From assembly GCA_964552655.1 (NCBI GenBank), contig CAZKHG010000042.1:1-32780 (forward strand): 32,780 nt of DNA. The letters are read 5' to 3'. A model generated the notes under the pieces. That model did no database searches. It was not told the DNA's origin and was given only the letters and a program-made list of their open reading frames with translations. Below, in pieces: positions 16,822 to 24,562 of the stretch. The position numbers were made by a program, and so were the translations under genes. Source of the stretch: CAZKHG01 sp964552655. Its GTDB lineage: Bacteria > Bacteroidota > Bacteroidia > Bacteroidales > Tenuifilaceae. Numbering within the stretch: the stretch's first letter is position 1; the number at the start of each line of letters is the position of its first letter.

Positions 16822-17048
16822 AATAAGTTGATTAATAACTATTTATATTATCGTGTTTTATATTCAATGATAATGATTTTTTTTAATTTAAAAAAGTCGG
16901 TATTCGTCATTTTGAAAATTTTTGTTAAACAATCAATTTTATACCATGAACAGGGATTTTTTTAGAATTAATACAAAAAGTTAAATACTTTGGTAATCAA
17001 TTTATGCTAGAAATAGGATAAAATATCACTTAAATAAAAAATACAAAC

Positions 17049-17056
17049 TATATTTG
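17049..17056 (+). promoter_or_regulatory. -7 element of the bTHX gene
   Basis: TATATTTG, an exact TAnnTTTG match, 51 bp before the bTHX start codon. No TTTG lies at the expected -33 distance. The DUF2378-like gene diverges from this 286-bp intergenic region. Confidence 0.5.
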
Positions 17057-17107
17057 CGATCTGGTTAAGATAATTGATTTACTAACTTTTTAATAATTAA
17101 TACTGTT

Positions 17108-17266
17108 ATGGGAAAAGGAGATATTAAAACCCGCAGGGGCAAAATTTTTAACGGTTCATACGGAAAGACAAGGCCTAAAAATAAGAAAACAAATGTGGCA
17201 GCTGCCCCGGTTGCTGTTGTTGCAAAACCTGAGCCAGCCAAAACAAAAACTTCCAAAAAGAAATAA
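17108..17266 (+). CDS. Small ribosomal subunit protein bTHX
   Basis: A 52-residue basic protein, below usual length cut-offs. It begins MGKGDIKTRRGKIFNGSYGK, which is the conserved Thx core seen in Bacteroidota and Thermus (where Thx is about 26 residues). Thx lies in a cavity at the head of the 30S subunit and stabilises 16S rRNA. After the core, at about residues 30-52, there is an Ala/Pro/Val/Lys-rich tail ending in Lys residues that Thermus Thx lacks. It has its own -7 motif and a terminator 21 bp after the stop, so it is a single-gene unit. Confidence 0.92.
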   Translation: MGKGDIKTRRGKIFNGSYGKTRPKNKKTNVAAAPVAVVAKPEPAKTKTSKKK

Positions 17267-17287
17267 AAACTCTTAACTTTATTCTAT

Positions 17288-17320
17288 AACCGGGTTTACC
17301 TAATCCGGTTTTTTTATTTT
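17288..17320 (+). terminator. Intrinsic terminator of bTHX
   Basis: AACCGG (17288-17293) pairs with CCGGTT (17305-17310) around an 11-nt loop, and is followed by TTTTTATTTT. The T-run precedes the next gene's -7 motif. Confidence 0.8.
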
Positions 17321-17331
17321 TTTAAAAAATT

Positions 17332-17339
17332 TACATTTG
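17332..17339 (+). promoter_or_regulatory. -7 element of the TPR-SpoIIE gene
   Basis: TACATTTG, an exact TAnnTTTG match, 17 bp before the start codon. It lies immediately after the bTHX terminator. The -33 region is only a T-run. Confidence 0.5.
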
Positions 17340-17356
17340 TCTGATAAACTTACAAA

Positions 17357-19546
17357 ATGCTTCTAAGGCTGTCCTATAAATTATTGTGTTCTGGTATTCT
17401 TTGTATTCTGATATTACCAATAAACCAATCTTATTCTCAACAGGTTACAGTTAATAAAACTGCCGATAGCGTAAAAATTCAAAAATACCTGGATGTGGTT
17501 GACAGTCTTTTCTATTCAAGTAATTTCAACAGGGCATTAGATGAAATAGAAAAAGCGAAGACATATTTTGAGCAGTTCAACCTAAAAGACAACCTCGCTC
17601 ATATCAATACTCGAAAAGGGTCAATTCTCAGGTTACACGGAAATTATATTGAAGCGCTAAAACTTTTTACGGAAGTTTTAAGCTACTATAAAGCTCAAGG
17701 GAACATAAAAGGGCAAGCATCAGTTGAAAATCAGCTTGGTGCTGTTTACCGCCTGCAGGGCAAATACCCTAAAGCACTGGAATACTATTTCAACTCGCTG
17801 AAACTATACCAAACTATTGGAGGTAAAAAAGGTGAATCAAGCACACTTAATAATATTGGCATTGTTTACGAGTATCAGAATAACTTCGATAAGGCACTCG
17901 ATTACTATAACCAATCGTTAAAAATTGAGCAACAGCTCAATAATGAAGAGGGAATAGGGCTATCCTACCTTAATATTGGTGGAGTTTACCTAAAGAAGAA
18001 CGATTTTAACCAGGCACTTGATTTCTACCTTAAAGCACTGGTAATTGCAAAAAAGGGGAACGATCTTGATGCCATCGGTGTAATTTATAATGAAGTTGGA
18101 ATAATACAGCTGAAAAAGCATAATTACCAGGATGCAAAATACTATCTGGATCAAGCCCTTTCAACATTTCAGAAAATTGGGAGTAAATTCAGATTAGCCG
18201 AATGCGAAGTGTATTTTGGGCATTACTATACCGATTTAAAAGATTATGCTGACGCAATTAAACACTTTGAAATTGCGGCAAAAATTGCTAGAGAAACAGG
18301 TTCGATGGAGATTTACACCCAAACCCAGCATCAGCTGAGTAACCTATACGAAAAAGTTGACAACCCTGGGAAGGCATTGGCATACTATAAAATTTTTATC
18401 ACCTCACGCGATAGCTTATTCAGTAAGGAAAACACCGAGAAATCGATTCAAAGTGAGATGTTATATAAATTTGAAAAAGAGCAGGAGGCGATCAGGATTG
18501 AACAGGCTAAGAAAGATGCTATTGCTGAAGAAAAAGCACAAAGACAAACCACAACAAGAAATTTTCTGATCGCAATACTTGCACTTTCAATAATACTCAT
18601 TGGAATAATCTACATTGCTTACAGGAATAAACGCAATGACAACCTTACCCTTAAAAGGCAAAGGGAAGAGATTCTGGAAAAGAATGAAGAATTAATTCAG
18701 CAACAGGAGGAGATTTTGACCCAACGGGATCAGATTGAAGAAAAAAACACAATTCTTGAGAAATCAAAGCAGATTATCGCAGAAAAAAATGAACGGATCA
18801 TCAGCAGCATTGAATATGCTCAAACCATACAGCAAGCCATTCTCCCCGATGAGGAAATTCTTAACTGCAAACAGCTTGAACATTTTGTGCTCTACCTTCC
18901 AAAAGATATTGTTTCGGGCGATTTTTACTGGTTTAATAAAATAGATAACATTGTTTTTGCAGCTGTGGTGGATTGCACAGGCCATGGTGTACCGGGTTCG
19001 TTTATGTCGCTCATCGGGAATACCCTGCTCAACCAGATTATTAACGAGTGGCAAACAACCGATCCTGCCCTGGTGCTTGAGTACCTTAACCAGAAGGTGA
19101 GAAAAGCCCTTCGTCAGGATGAACAACATAGCAAATCGCATGTTAGTATGGATGTATGCCTTGTAAAAATTGACCTTTCCAGGCAAATGGTAACTTTTGC
19201 CGGAGCCCGCAGGCCTTTGTATATAATACAGAATGGTAAATTTGAGAAGTTGCCTGGCGATATTCGCTCGGTTGGAGGTGTTCAACGGGAAACCAAAAAG
19301 GACTTCACAAACCACGAATTTGCGTTTACAGAATCAACATACTTGTATTTAACCACCGATGGGTATATTGATCAGATGAACCCGGAAGGTAGAAAGTTGG
19401 GCTTTAATAAGCTGTCATCCCTACTTTTGGAAAATCACACTAAACCGATGGAAGTACAAAAGCAAATTTTAATAGAAAGCTTGGAAGATCAAAGTCAGGG
19501 AGGGGAACAAATTGATGATATCTGTATTTTAGGGTTAAAATTTTAA
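17357..19546 (+). CDS. TPR sensor with SpoIIE-type PP2C phosphatase
   Basis: A 729-residue protein. A signal peptide (about 1-27) is followed by seven or so TPR repeats (about 40-350), for example GDYxxAL-type helices such as GKYPKALEYYFNSLKLY and NNFDKALDYYNQSLKIE. A membrane helix is at about 402-422, then a coiled coil to about 490. The SpoIIE/PP2C domain covers about 495-729, with SGDFYW (D522), VVDCTGHGVPGSFM (D539), a TTDGYIDQM turn and a terminal DDICILG. The metal-binding aspartates are present. The TPRs should be periplasmic and the phosphatase cytoplasmic. The architecture parallels the CHASE4-SpoIIE protein but with a protein-binding input domain. No STAS partner is adjacent. Confidence 0.92.
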   Translation: MLLRLSYKLLCSGILCILILPINQSYSQQVTVNKTADSVKIQKYLDVVDSLFYSSNFNRALDEIEKAKTYFEQFNLKDNLAHINTRKGSILRLHGNYIEALKLFTEVLSYYKAQGNIKGQASVENQLGAVYRLQGKYPKALEYYFNSLKLYQTIGGKKGESSTLNNIGIVYEYQNNFDKALDYYNQSLKIEQQLNNEEGIGLSYLNIGGVYLKKNDFNQALDFYLKALVIAKKGNDLDAIGVIYNEVGIIQLKKHNYQDAKYYLDQALSTFQKIGSKFRLAECEVYFGHYYTDLKDYADAIKHFEIAAKIARETGSMEIYTQTQHQLSNLYEKVDNPGKALAYYKIFITSRDSLFSKENTEKSIQSEMLYKFEKEQEAIRIEQAKKDAIAEEKAQRQTTTRNFLIAILALSIILIGIIYIAYRNKRNDNLTLKRQREEILEKNEELIQQQEEILTQRDQIEEKNTILEKSKQIIAEKNERIISSIEYAQTIQQAILPDEEILNCKQLEHFVLYLPKDIVSGDFYWFNKIDNIVFAAVVDCTGHGVPGSFMSLIGNTLLNQIINEWQTTDPALVLEYLNQKVRKALRQDEQHSKSHVSMDVCLVKIDLSRQMVTFAGARRPLYIIQNGKFEKLPGDIRSVGGVQRETKKDFTNHEFAFTESTYLYLTTDGYIDQMNPEGRKLGFNKLSSLLLENHTKPMEVQKQILIESLEDQSQGGEQIDDICILGLKF

Positions 19547-19592
19547 CCGGTTTTATATTTATCTCATTATCTGTTTTTTCAAAATCACTAAA

Positions 19593-20429
19593 ATGCTGAT
19601 TGGATTAGTATTATCAACCTTTTTTACATTCACCAACCCAATCCCAGGCCTTGGTATGATGATGATTTTACCACAGTCAAAAATCGATTTATCCGGCAAT
19701 ACCATTGAATCACGTTTTAAAGTTCCTGCAGGTTTTAAAAGAGTTGAAATCAGTGCAAACACATATCCAAACTATTTGAGGAACCTTCCATTAAAACCAA
19801 ATGGTACACCTGTTAAGCTATATAATGGAAAGCTAAAAGCAAACCAAAATGCTCATATTGCTGTGATTGATCTACAAATAGGTACTAAGAACCTTCAGCA
19901 ATGTGCCGATGCAGTTATCCGGCTTAGGGCTGAATATTTATTCTCCCAGGGAAAACCGGACAGCATTCATTTTAATCTTACAAACGGGTTTAGGGTTGAT
20001 TTTACCGAGTGGACAAAAGGGAAACGCGTTAAAGTTGAGGGACATAAGACTTATTGGAAACAAGAAAAAGCACCTTCAACAACCTACGAGACATTTAGAG
20101 AATATCTGGATTTTATTTTTACGTATGCGGGGACCTTGTCGCTTTCAAAAGAACTAAAAAACGTGAATATCAATGACATTGAAATTGGGGATGTATTTAT
20201 CCAGGGTGGTTCACCGGGGCATGCTGTAATAGTTGTTGATATGGCCTACAACCCTGTAACCGGGGAAAAAGTGTTTCTTTTAGCGCAAAGCTATATGCCT
20301 GCACAGGATATCCATATACTGATCAATCCCAACGATCCGCAAATTAGTCCTTGGTACAATGTCAACTTTGGTATTCTACTTAAAACACCTGAATGGGAAT
20401 TCACTCCAAATGATCTGAAAAGATTTTAA
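19593..20429 (+). CDS. DUF4846-family protein
   Basis: A 278-residue protein with a hydrophobic N-terminus (about 1-15) that could be a signal sequence. It matches my memory of the DUF4846 family: F-x-x-P-x-GFKR near 43-50, YLRNLPLKPNGTPVKLYNG at 61-79, NLQQCADAVIRLRAEYLF at 100-117, and GDVFIQGGSPGHAVIVVDMA at 199-218. The family has no established function. A Cys at the start of a helix (C104) followed by GD and a GHAVIV strand (H210) recalls papain/NlpC-like hydrolases (inference). It is 46 bp after the phosphatase and 10 bp before the glycosylase, so these three may be co-transcribed. Confidence 0.78.
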   Translation: MLIGLVLSTFFTFTNPIPGLGMMMILPQSKIDLSGNTIESRFKVPAGFKRVEISANTYPNYLRNLPLKPNGTPVKLYNGKLKANQNAHIAVIDLQIGTKNLQQCADAVIRLRAEYLFSQGKPDSIHFNLTNGFRVDFTEWTKGKRVKVEGHKTYWKQEKAPSTTYETFREYLDFIFTYAGTLSLSKELKNVNINDIEIGDVFIQGGSPGHAVIVVDMAYNPVTGEKVFLLAQSYMPAQDIHILINPNDPQISPWYNVNFGILLKTPEWEFTPNDLKRF

Positions 20430-20439
20430 ACTATATAGG

Positions 20440-21039
20440 ATGTCTGCAAAACTACCAATAACCGATCCAGTAATTAAAAGAATCAGTAAGGAGTTGAAAA
20501 TCACCCTTACGCCTAAAAGTTCAGATCTGTATTTTGACCTGATTGAATCAATTGTTTCCCAGCAACTAAGCGGGAGTGTTGCTAAAACAATTTTTAACCG
20601 ATTCCTCAATCTGTTTTCAGATAGGTATCCTGATCCAAAGAAACTCCTCAAATTTGATGACCAAAAACTACGGGGCGCCGGATTATCGAATGGTAAAACT
20701 AAGTATATAAAAGCCTTAGCTGAGTTTTCATTAACGAACAATCTCAACGTTGATTTTATTGATTCAATGAGCGATGAGGAAATCATCAGCCACCTAACTC
20801 AAATCAAAGGAATCGGTAAATGGACAGTTGAAATGATCCTCATTTTCTCCCTTCAGCGACCAGATGTGTTCCCGTTTGATGACCTGGCAATAAAAAAAGG
20901 GATGATTGAACTATACCGGCTCACTGAAACGGGCAATCAGCTAAAAAGCAGGATGATAGATATTGCTGAGCAATGGAAGCCTCACAGGACTTTAGCAACT
21001 CTCCTGATCTGGAAATATATGGATAGAAAAAAGCAATGA
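20440..21039 (+). CDS. DNA-3-methyladenine glycosylase II-like (AlkA, short form)
   Basis: A 199-residue HhH-GPD protein. Family segments are VSQQLSGSVAKTI at 39-51, RGAGLSNGKTKYI at 78-90, the helix-hairpin-helix LTQIKGIGKWTVEM at 119-132 and FPFDDLAIKKG at 144-154. The probable catalytic Asp is D148. The enzyme excises alkylated bases such as 3-methyladenine. It lacks the N-terminal domain of E. coli AlkA (282 residues), as do many bacterial short forms. No [4Fe-4S] cysteine cluster is present, which excludes the MutY/Nth group. It is convergent with the acylphosphatase gene, with 7 bp between them. Confidence 0.92.
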   Translation: MSAKLPITDPVIKRISKELKITLTPKSSDLYFDLIESIVSQQLSGSVAKTIFNRFLNLFSDRYPDPKKLLKFDDQKLRGAGLSNGKTKYIKALAEFSLTNNLNVDFIDSMSDEEIISHLTQIKGIGKWTVEMILIFSLQRPDVFPFDDLAIKKGMIELYRLTETGNQLKSRMIDIAEQWKPHRTLATLLIWKYMDRKKQ

Positions 21040-21046
21040 AAAACTG

Positions 21047-21319
21047 TCAATAGATATTAAAACTGGTGAAATTCCTATTTGGGAGCTCATTGATATTAAT
21101 CTTATTGATCTTAGAAAGCGGAGGCCCTTTTTTGCAATGCTCAACAAAGACATGAAGTTTTTCCTCGTCCGATTCGGCTTCAACATAAACGCTCCCATCA
21201 GGTAAGTTTTTAACAAAACCTTTCACCCCCAACTCAGAGGCCAGACGGTAAACATGGTACCTAAAACCAACTTTCTGAACTCTCCCCTCTAATTGTATTG
21301 AAATAGATTTATTTGACAT
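21047..21319 (-). CDS. acyP: Acylphosphatase
   Basis: A 90-residue protein of standard length. The signature GRVQKVGFR gives the phosphate-binding loop with R20, and the catalytic Asn is N38 in GFVKNLPDGSV. The VYVEAES strand follows. The enzyme hydrolyses the carboxyl-phosphate bond of acyl phosphates such as acetyl phosphate or 1,3-bisphosphoglycerate. It is a cytoplasmic ferredoxin-like fold. The start ATG at 21319 is close to a good minus-strand -7 motif, so it is monocistronic. Confidence 0.95.
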   Translation of the reverse strand: MSNKSISIQLEGRVQKVGFRYHVYRLASELGVKGFVKNLPDGSVYVEAESDEEKLHVFVEHCKKGPPLSKINKININELPNRNFTSFNIY

Positions 21320-21346
21320 ACCCTGATGATACTATTAAACAGTTAT

Positions 21347-21379
21347 CAAATTTATATTATTTAGATAGCGAATGCGAAA
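21347..21379 (-). promoter_or_regulatory. Promoter of acyP
   Basis: On the minus strand: TTTC at 21379-21376, a 21-bp spacer, then TAAATTTG at 21354-21347, an exact TAnnTTTG. The acyP ATG is 27 bp downstream. Confidence 0.45.
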
Positions 21380-21436
21380 TTTTGAGGTAATAATTTAGGG
21401 TTGAAAAAAGGTTTTATCTATCTTCGATCAAAAAAA

Positions 21437-21919
21437 ATGGATTACTTTTTAATTGTACTCGCCACAATGCTAATAATACTGGGATTACTGGGATGCTTTC
21501 TGCCCATTCTACCCGGACCTCCCCTTAGCTATCTTGGATTGCTTCTACTTTCGTTCACCCGGTGGGGTAATATTGAATCAGCAATTCTGATTTGGATGGC
21601 GATTATTGTAGTTTTAGTTACGATTCTTGATTACATTTTACCAGTTTGGACAACCAAAAAAATTGGTGGAACAAAGCGGGGTGTATGGGGTGCAACTCTC
21701 GGGCTTATATTGGGATTGTTTATTTTTCCTCCTTGGGGAATAATCATTGGGCCTTTTGTTGGAGCATTTTTAGGTGAAATATCAGCAGATAAAGATAACA
21801 GGAAAGCACTAAAGAGCGCAATTGGCTCCTTTATAGGATTCTTACTTGGGACAGGCTTAAAACTTGTTGTTTCAGGAATAATAACCTACTATTTCGTGGT
21901 TTTTATCTTCATAAAATAG
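21437..21919 (+). CDS. DUF456 membrane protein
   Basis: A 160-residue protein from ATG 21437. A TTG at 21401 also opens the frame, but the residues between are charged and not part of the domain. It has about four membrane helices and the DUF456 hallmarks: LLGCFLPILPGPPLSYLGLLLLS at the start, then LDYILPVWTTKKIGGTKRG, GLFIFPPWGIIIGPFVGAFLGE and a Gly-rich final helix. The repeated Gly/Pro-rich helices suggest a small pore or glycine-zipper arrangement. No function is established. It is convergent with the RRM gene, 27 bp apart. Confidence 0.88.
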   Translation: MDYFLIVLATMLIILGLLGCFLPILPGPPLSYLGLLLLSFTRWGNIESAILIWMAIIVVLVTILDYILPVWTTKKIGGTKRGVWGATLGLILGLFIFPPWGIIIGPFVGAFLGEISADKDNRKALKSAIGSFIGFLLGTGLKLVVSGIITYYFVVFIFIK

Positions 21920-21946
21920 CCGTATCAACCAACCCGATACACTGGG

Positions 21947-22213
21947 TTATGCTTCAGAGGTTGGGCTGGATGCTTTGCGGTGGGCATTGTTTACTTTAAT
22001 GTTTCTGCCCTTAACCTGGGTATCGTTTAAAGAACGGATGGCATTTTCAGCTTCCTGATCATTTTCCATCTCAATAAACCCATACCCTTTCGACCTGCCT
22101 GATTGTTTATCAGCAATTATTTTCACACCTGTAACATTCCCAAATGCCTGGAAAATCTCCTTCAGCTCATCGGTTGTCATGGTGTAAGCGATGTTACCAA
22201 CATAAATAGTCAT
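21947..22213 (-). CDS. RRM RNA-binding protein
   Basis: An 88-residue protein consisting of one RNA recognition motif. RNP2 is IYVGNI at 3-8 and RNP1 is KGYGFIEM near 42-49, with the aromatic residues for base stacking present. A short Ser/Thr tail follows. Such single-RRM proteins are common in Bacteroidota and cyanobacteria and are thought to act as RNA chaperones or post-transcriptional regulators, partly replacing Hfq in lineages that lack it. It is downstream of the argF-type gene but separated by a strong terminator, so it is likely transcribed on its own. Confidence 0.95.
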   Translation of the reverse strand: MTIYVGNIAYTMTTDELKEIFQAFGNVTGVKIIADKQSGRSKGYGFIEMENDQEAENAIRSLNDTQVKGRNIKVNNAHRKASSPTSEA

Positions 22214-22270
22214 AGTGAAATAGGGTTAAAATAATCTAAATGAAAATTACGGCGATTTTTTAGTAAACAC

Positions 22271-22302
22271 AAAAAAAAGGCAGCAAAATGCTGCCTTTTT
22301 TT
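22271..22302 (-). terminator. Bidirectional-looking terminator after arcB
   Basis: GGCAGC (22279-22284), AAAAT loop, GCTGCC (22290-22295), with an A-run of eight before and a T-run of seven after. It lies 17 bp beyond the arcB stop at 22319 and has a U-tract in either direction. It isolates arcC-arcB from the RRM gene. Confidence 0.92.
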
Positions 22303-22318
22303 GATAATTCTCAGTTTT

Positions 22319-23320
22319 TTATAGTCCAAGGGTTGCTACCATTATGGCTTTGATGGTATGCATGCGGTTTTCGGCCTCGTCAAATACAATTGAAGCATCC
22401 GATTCAAACACCTCCTCAGTCACCTCCATTGCCTCAAGTCCAAATTTTTTAAAAATATCCTCACCAACTACAGTCTCCCTGTTGTGGAATGCCGGCAGGC
22501 AATGCATGAATTTGCAATTTGGGTTACCGGTTAGCTCCATGGCTTTTTTATTCACCTGGTAAGGTTTAAGAAGTTTGATTCGCTCTTCCCAAACAGATTC
22601 CGGTTCGCCCATGGATACCCAAACATCGGTGTAAAGGAAATCACAACCTTTCACTCCTTCCTCTACCTTTTCGGTTAAGGTAATTTTAGCACCAGTTTCT
22701 TTGGCAATTTCACGACATTTGTTCACCAGCTCCTCATTTGGCCAACATGCTTTGGGGGCACACGCACGGAAATCCATTCCCATTTTCGCTGCACCAACCA
22801 TTAACGAGTTACCCATATTGTTTCTTGCATCTCCCATGTAGCAGAATGCTACCTTATTCAAAGGTTTGTCTGTATGCTCGCGCATTGTTAAGAAATCTGC
22901 AAGAATTTGTGTTGGATGGAACTCTGTGGTTAAGCCGTTCCACACAGGTACTCCAGCATACTTTGCCAGAGTTTCAACAATTTCCTGTGAGTACCCGCGA
23001 TATTCAATTCCATCGTACATGCGACCTAATACCCTGGCTGTGTCCTTCATGGATTCCTTTTTTCCCATTTGTGAACCTGATGGTCCAATATAGGTGATGT
23101 GAGCGCCCTGATCCAGTGCTGCCACCTCAAAAGCGCAACGTGTACGGGTTGAGTCCTTCTCGAAAAGGAGTACAATATTTTTCCCTTTCAGCTTTTGCTG
23201 CTCTGTTCCGGCATATTTTGCGGCTTTTAGATCAGCAGAAAGATCTAAAAGGAAGTTAATCTCTTTTGGAGTAAAATCCAGAAGTTTTAACAAACTGCGG
23301 TTTCGTAAATTGAAAGCCAT
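22319..23320 (-). CDS. arcB: Ornithine carbamoyltransferase, probably catabolic
   Basis: A 333-residue protein very close to E. coli ArgF/ArgI and to ArcB. The carbamoyl phosphate motif STRTR is at 57-61, HPTQ at 135-138, the ornithine-binding DVWVSMG at 232-238 and the HCLP loop at 273-276. The reaction is reversible: ornithine + carbamoyl phosphate to citrulline + phosphate. The sequence alone does not separate anabolic ArgF from catabolic ArcB. The adjacent carbamate kinase gene, 22 bp upstream on the same strand, favours the catabolic direction. No other arginine-biosynthetic gene is near. Confidence 0.93.
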   Translation of the reverse strand: MAFNLRNRSLLKLLDFTPKEINFLLDLSADLKAAKYAGTEQQKLKGKNIVLLFEKDSTRTRCAFEVAALDQGAHITYIGPSGSQMGKKESMKDTARVLGRMYDGIEYRGYSQEIVETLAKYAGVPVWNGLTTEFHPTQILADFLTMREHTDKPLNKVAFCYMGDARNNMGNSLMVGAAKMGMDFRACAPKACWPNEELVNKCREIAKETGAKITLTEKVEEGVKGCDFLYTDVWVSMGEPESVWEERIKLLKPYQVNKKAMELTGNPNCKFMHCLPAFHNRETVVGEDIFKKFGLEAMEVTEEVFESDASIVFDEAENRMHTIKAIMVATLGL

Positions 23321-23342
23321 AGCATTAGTTATTTTAAGGTTA

Positions 23343-24302
23343 TTAATCTTCGTATTCCAGGGTTATTTTGGTTCCATAGCTCATATCTTCAAGCTTGGTG
23401 GCCTCTGTAATTACACTCATCTTCCCGCCATTCTCAACAAACTGGAGGCAAGCTCTTATTTTTGGTGCCATATTGCCTTCTCCAAACATTCCTTCTTTCA
23501 GGTACTTCTCGGTATCGGCTTTATTTAAAAATTCGAGCTTTTTCTCGCCTGGTTTCTTATAGTTGATATACACATAGGAAACATCCGTTAATATGTAAAA
23601 CTCATCAGCACCAATCTGGGCAGCAAGAAGCGATGATGCTGAATCTTTGTCTATAACGGCTTCAGAAGGGCGAACATCGCCTACCTCGTCAATATAAACC
23701 GGAACACCGCCACCACCCGAAGCAATAACAATAATTCCCTGACGAACAAGCTGGTTAATCACTTTTACATTTAATATCCCGATAGGTTTTGGTGAAGGAA
23801 CTACCCTGCGCCACCCGCTTCCGGTATCCTTAACCTCTTCCTTAAATATCCATCCTTTTGAGGCAGTTAATTCATCGGCCTGAACTTTATCATATATTTT
23901 ACCTACCCGTTTGGTTGGGTTTTTAAAAGCTGGATCGTTTTTATCAACAATTACGGGTGTTACAAGGCAACATACCTCTTTATTTATTCCATGTTTGCGG
24001 AGTACATTGCGCAACATCCTCTCAATCATATACCCGATTCCTCCCTGTGAATCGGCAACACAAATATCAAGTGGCATTTGAGGAATGCCATAAAGCTGCT
24101 CCCCTGCATCATTACGCATCAGAATGTTGCCAACCTGTGGGCCATTGCCATGGCTGATCACCAGGTCGTATCCTTCTTTGATTAAATAGATCAGGTTCTC
24201 CAGTGTATCAGTGGTATTTTGTTCCTGTTCTTCGATTGTTCCCACCTGGTTTCCCCGAAGAAGAGCATTTCCGCCCAGAGCTACAACTGCTAATTTATTC
24301 AT
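23343..24302 (-). CDS. arcC: Carbamate kinase
   Basis: A 319-residue protein from ATG 24302 (a TTG 6 bp upstream is also in frame). Carbamate kinase motifs are clear: VALGGNALLRG at the start, SHGNGPQVGN near 52, GIGYMIERML, RRVVPSPKP, IASGGGGVPVY near 197 and LTDV. It converts carbamoyl phosphate and ADP to ATP, CO2 and NH3, the ATP-forming last step of arginine or citrulline fermentation. It precedes arcB in a probable two-gene operon. No arginine deiminase (arcA) or antiporter (arcD) is seen in the window. Confidence 0.95.
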   Translation of the reverse strand: MNKLAVVALGGNALLRGNQVGTIEEQEQNTTDTLENLIYLIKEGYDLVISHGNGPQVGNILMRNDAGEQLYGIPQMPLDICVADSQGGIGYMIERMLRNVLRKHGINKEVCCLVTPVIVDKNDPAFKNPTKRVGKIYDKVQADELTASKGWIFKEEVKDTGSGWRRVVPSPKPIGILNVKVINQLVRQGIIVIASGGGGVPVYIDEVGDVRPSEAVIDKDSASSLLAAQIGADEFYILTDVSYVYINYKKPGEKKLEFLNKADTEKYLKEGMFGEGNMAPKIRACLQFVENGGKMSVITEATKLEDMSYGTKITLEYED

Positions 24303-24337
24303 TGTCAAAATATTAATTTATCCGATTTATGAAAGTG

Positions 24338-24345
24338 CAAAACTA
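24338..24345 (-). promoter_or_regulatory. -7 element of arcC-arcB
   Basis: On the minus strand: TAGTTTTG, an exact TAnnTTTG, 35 bp before the arcC ATG. No -33 element at the right spacing was found; GTTG is 17 bp away. No arginine-repressor box was recognised. Confidence 0.4.
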
Positions 24346-24513
24346 GGAAATTTTTTTCGGATCAACCATCTAAAAGCAACCGGGAATCAATTCTTATTGC
24401 TTTAATATCTATATGTTTAATAACATCATTTAAAATATACTTGTGTTAACAACCCGGAAGTTGCATTTAGTCAATAATAGGATCAAAATCTACAGTTCAC
24501 ATTATCCATAAGA

Positions 24514-24544
24514 TTGATTTATACGAAACAAATCATTACTTTTA
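24514..24544 (+). promoter_or_regulatory. Possible promoter of the lipoprotein-like gene
   Basis: TTG at 24514-24516, a 20-bp spacer, then TACTTTTA at 24537-24544, one base from TAnnTTTG. The start codon is 18 bp downstream. Confidence 0.35.
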
Positions 24545-24562
24545 TCGAAATCAAACCTGGTT

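Noticed and set aside
18764..19315. 183-codon open frame on the minus strand
   Set aside because: It is antisense to the conserved SpoIIE catalytic domain of the TPR-phosphatase and its translation matches no family.
21401..21436. TTG start for the DUF456 gene
   Set aside because: ATG 21437 starts exactly at the first membrane helix, as family members do; the extension is basic and unconserved-looking.
21931..21948. AACCC/GGGTT hairpin between the DUF456 and RRM genes
   Set aside because: Only a 5-bp stem, no T-run on either strand, and it overlaps the RRM stop codon.
22738..23097. 119-codon open frame on the plus strand
   Set aside because: It is antisense to the ornithine carbamoyltransferase gene and has an irregular composition with no domain.
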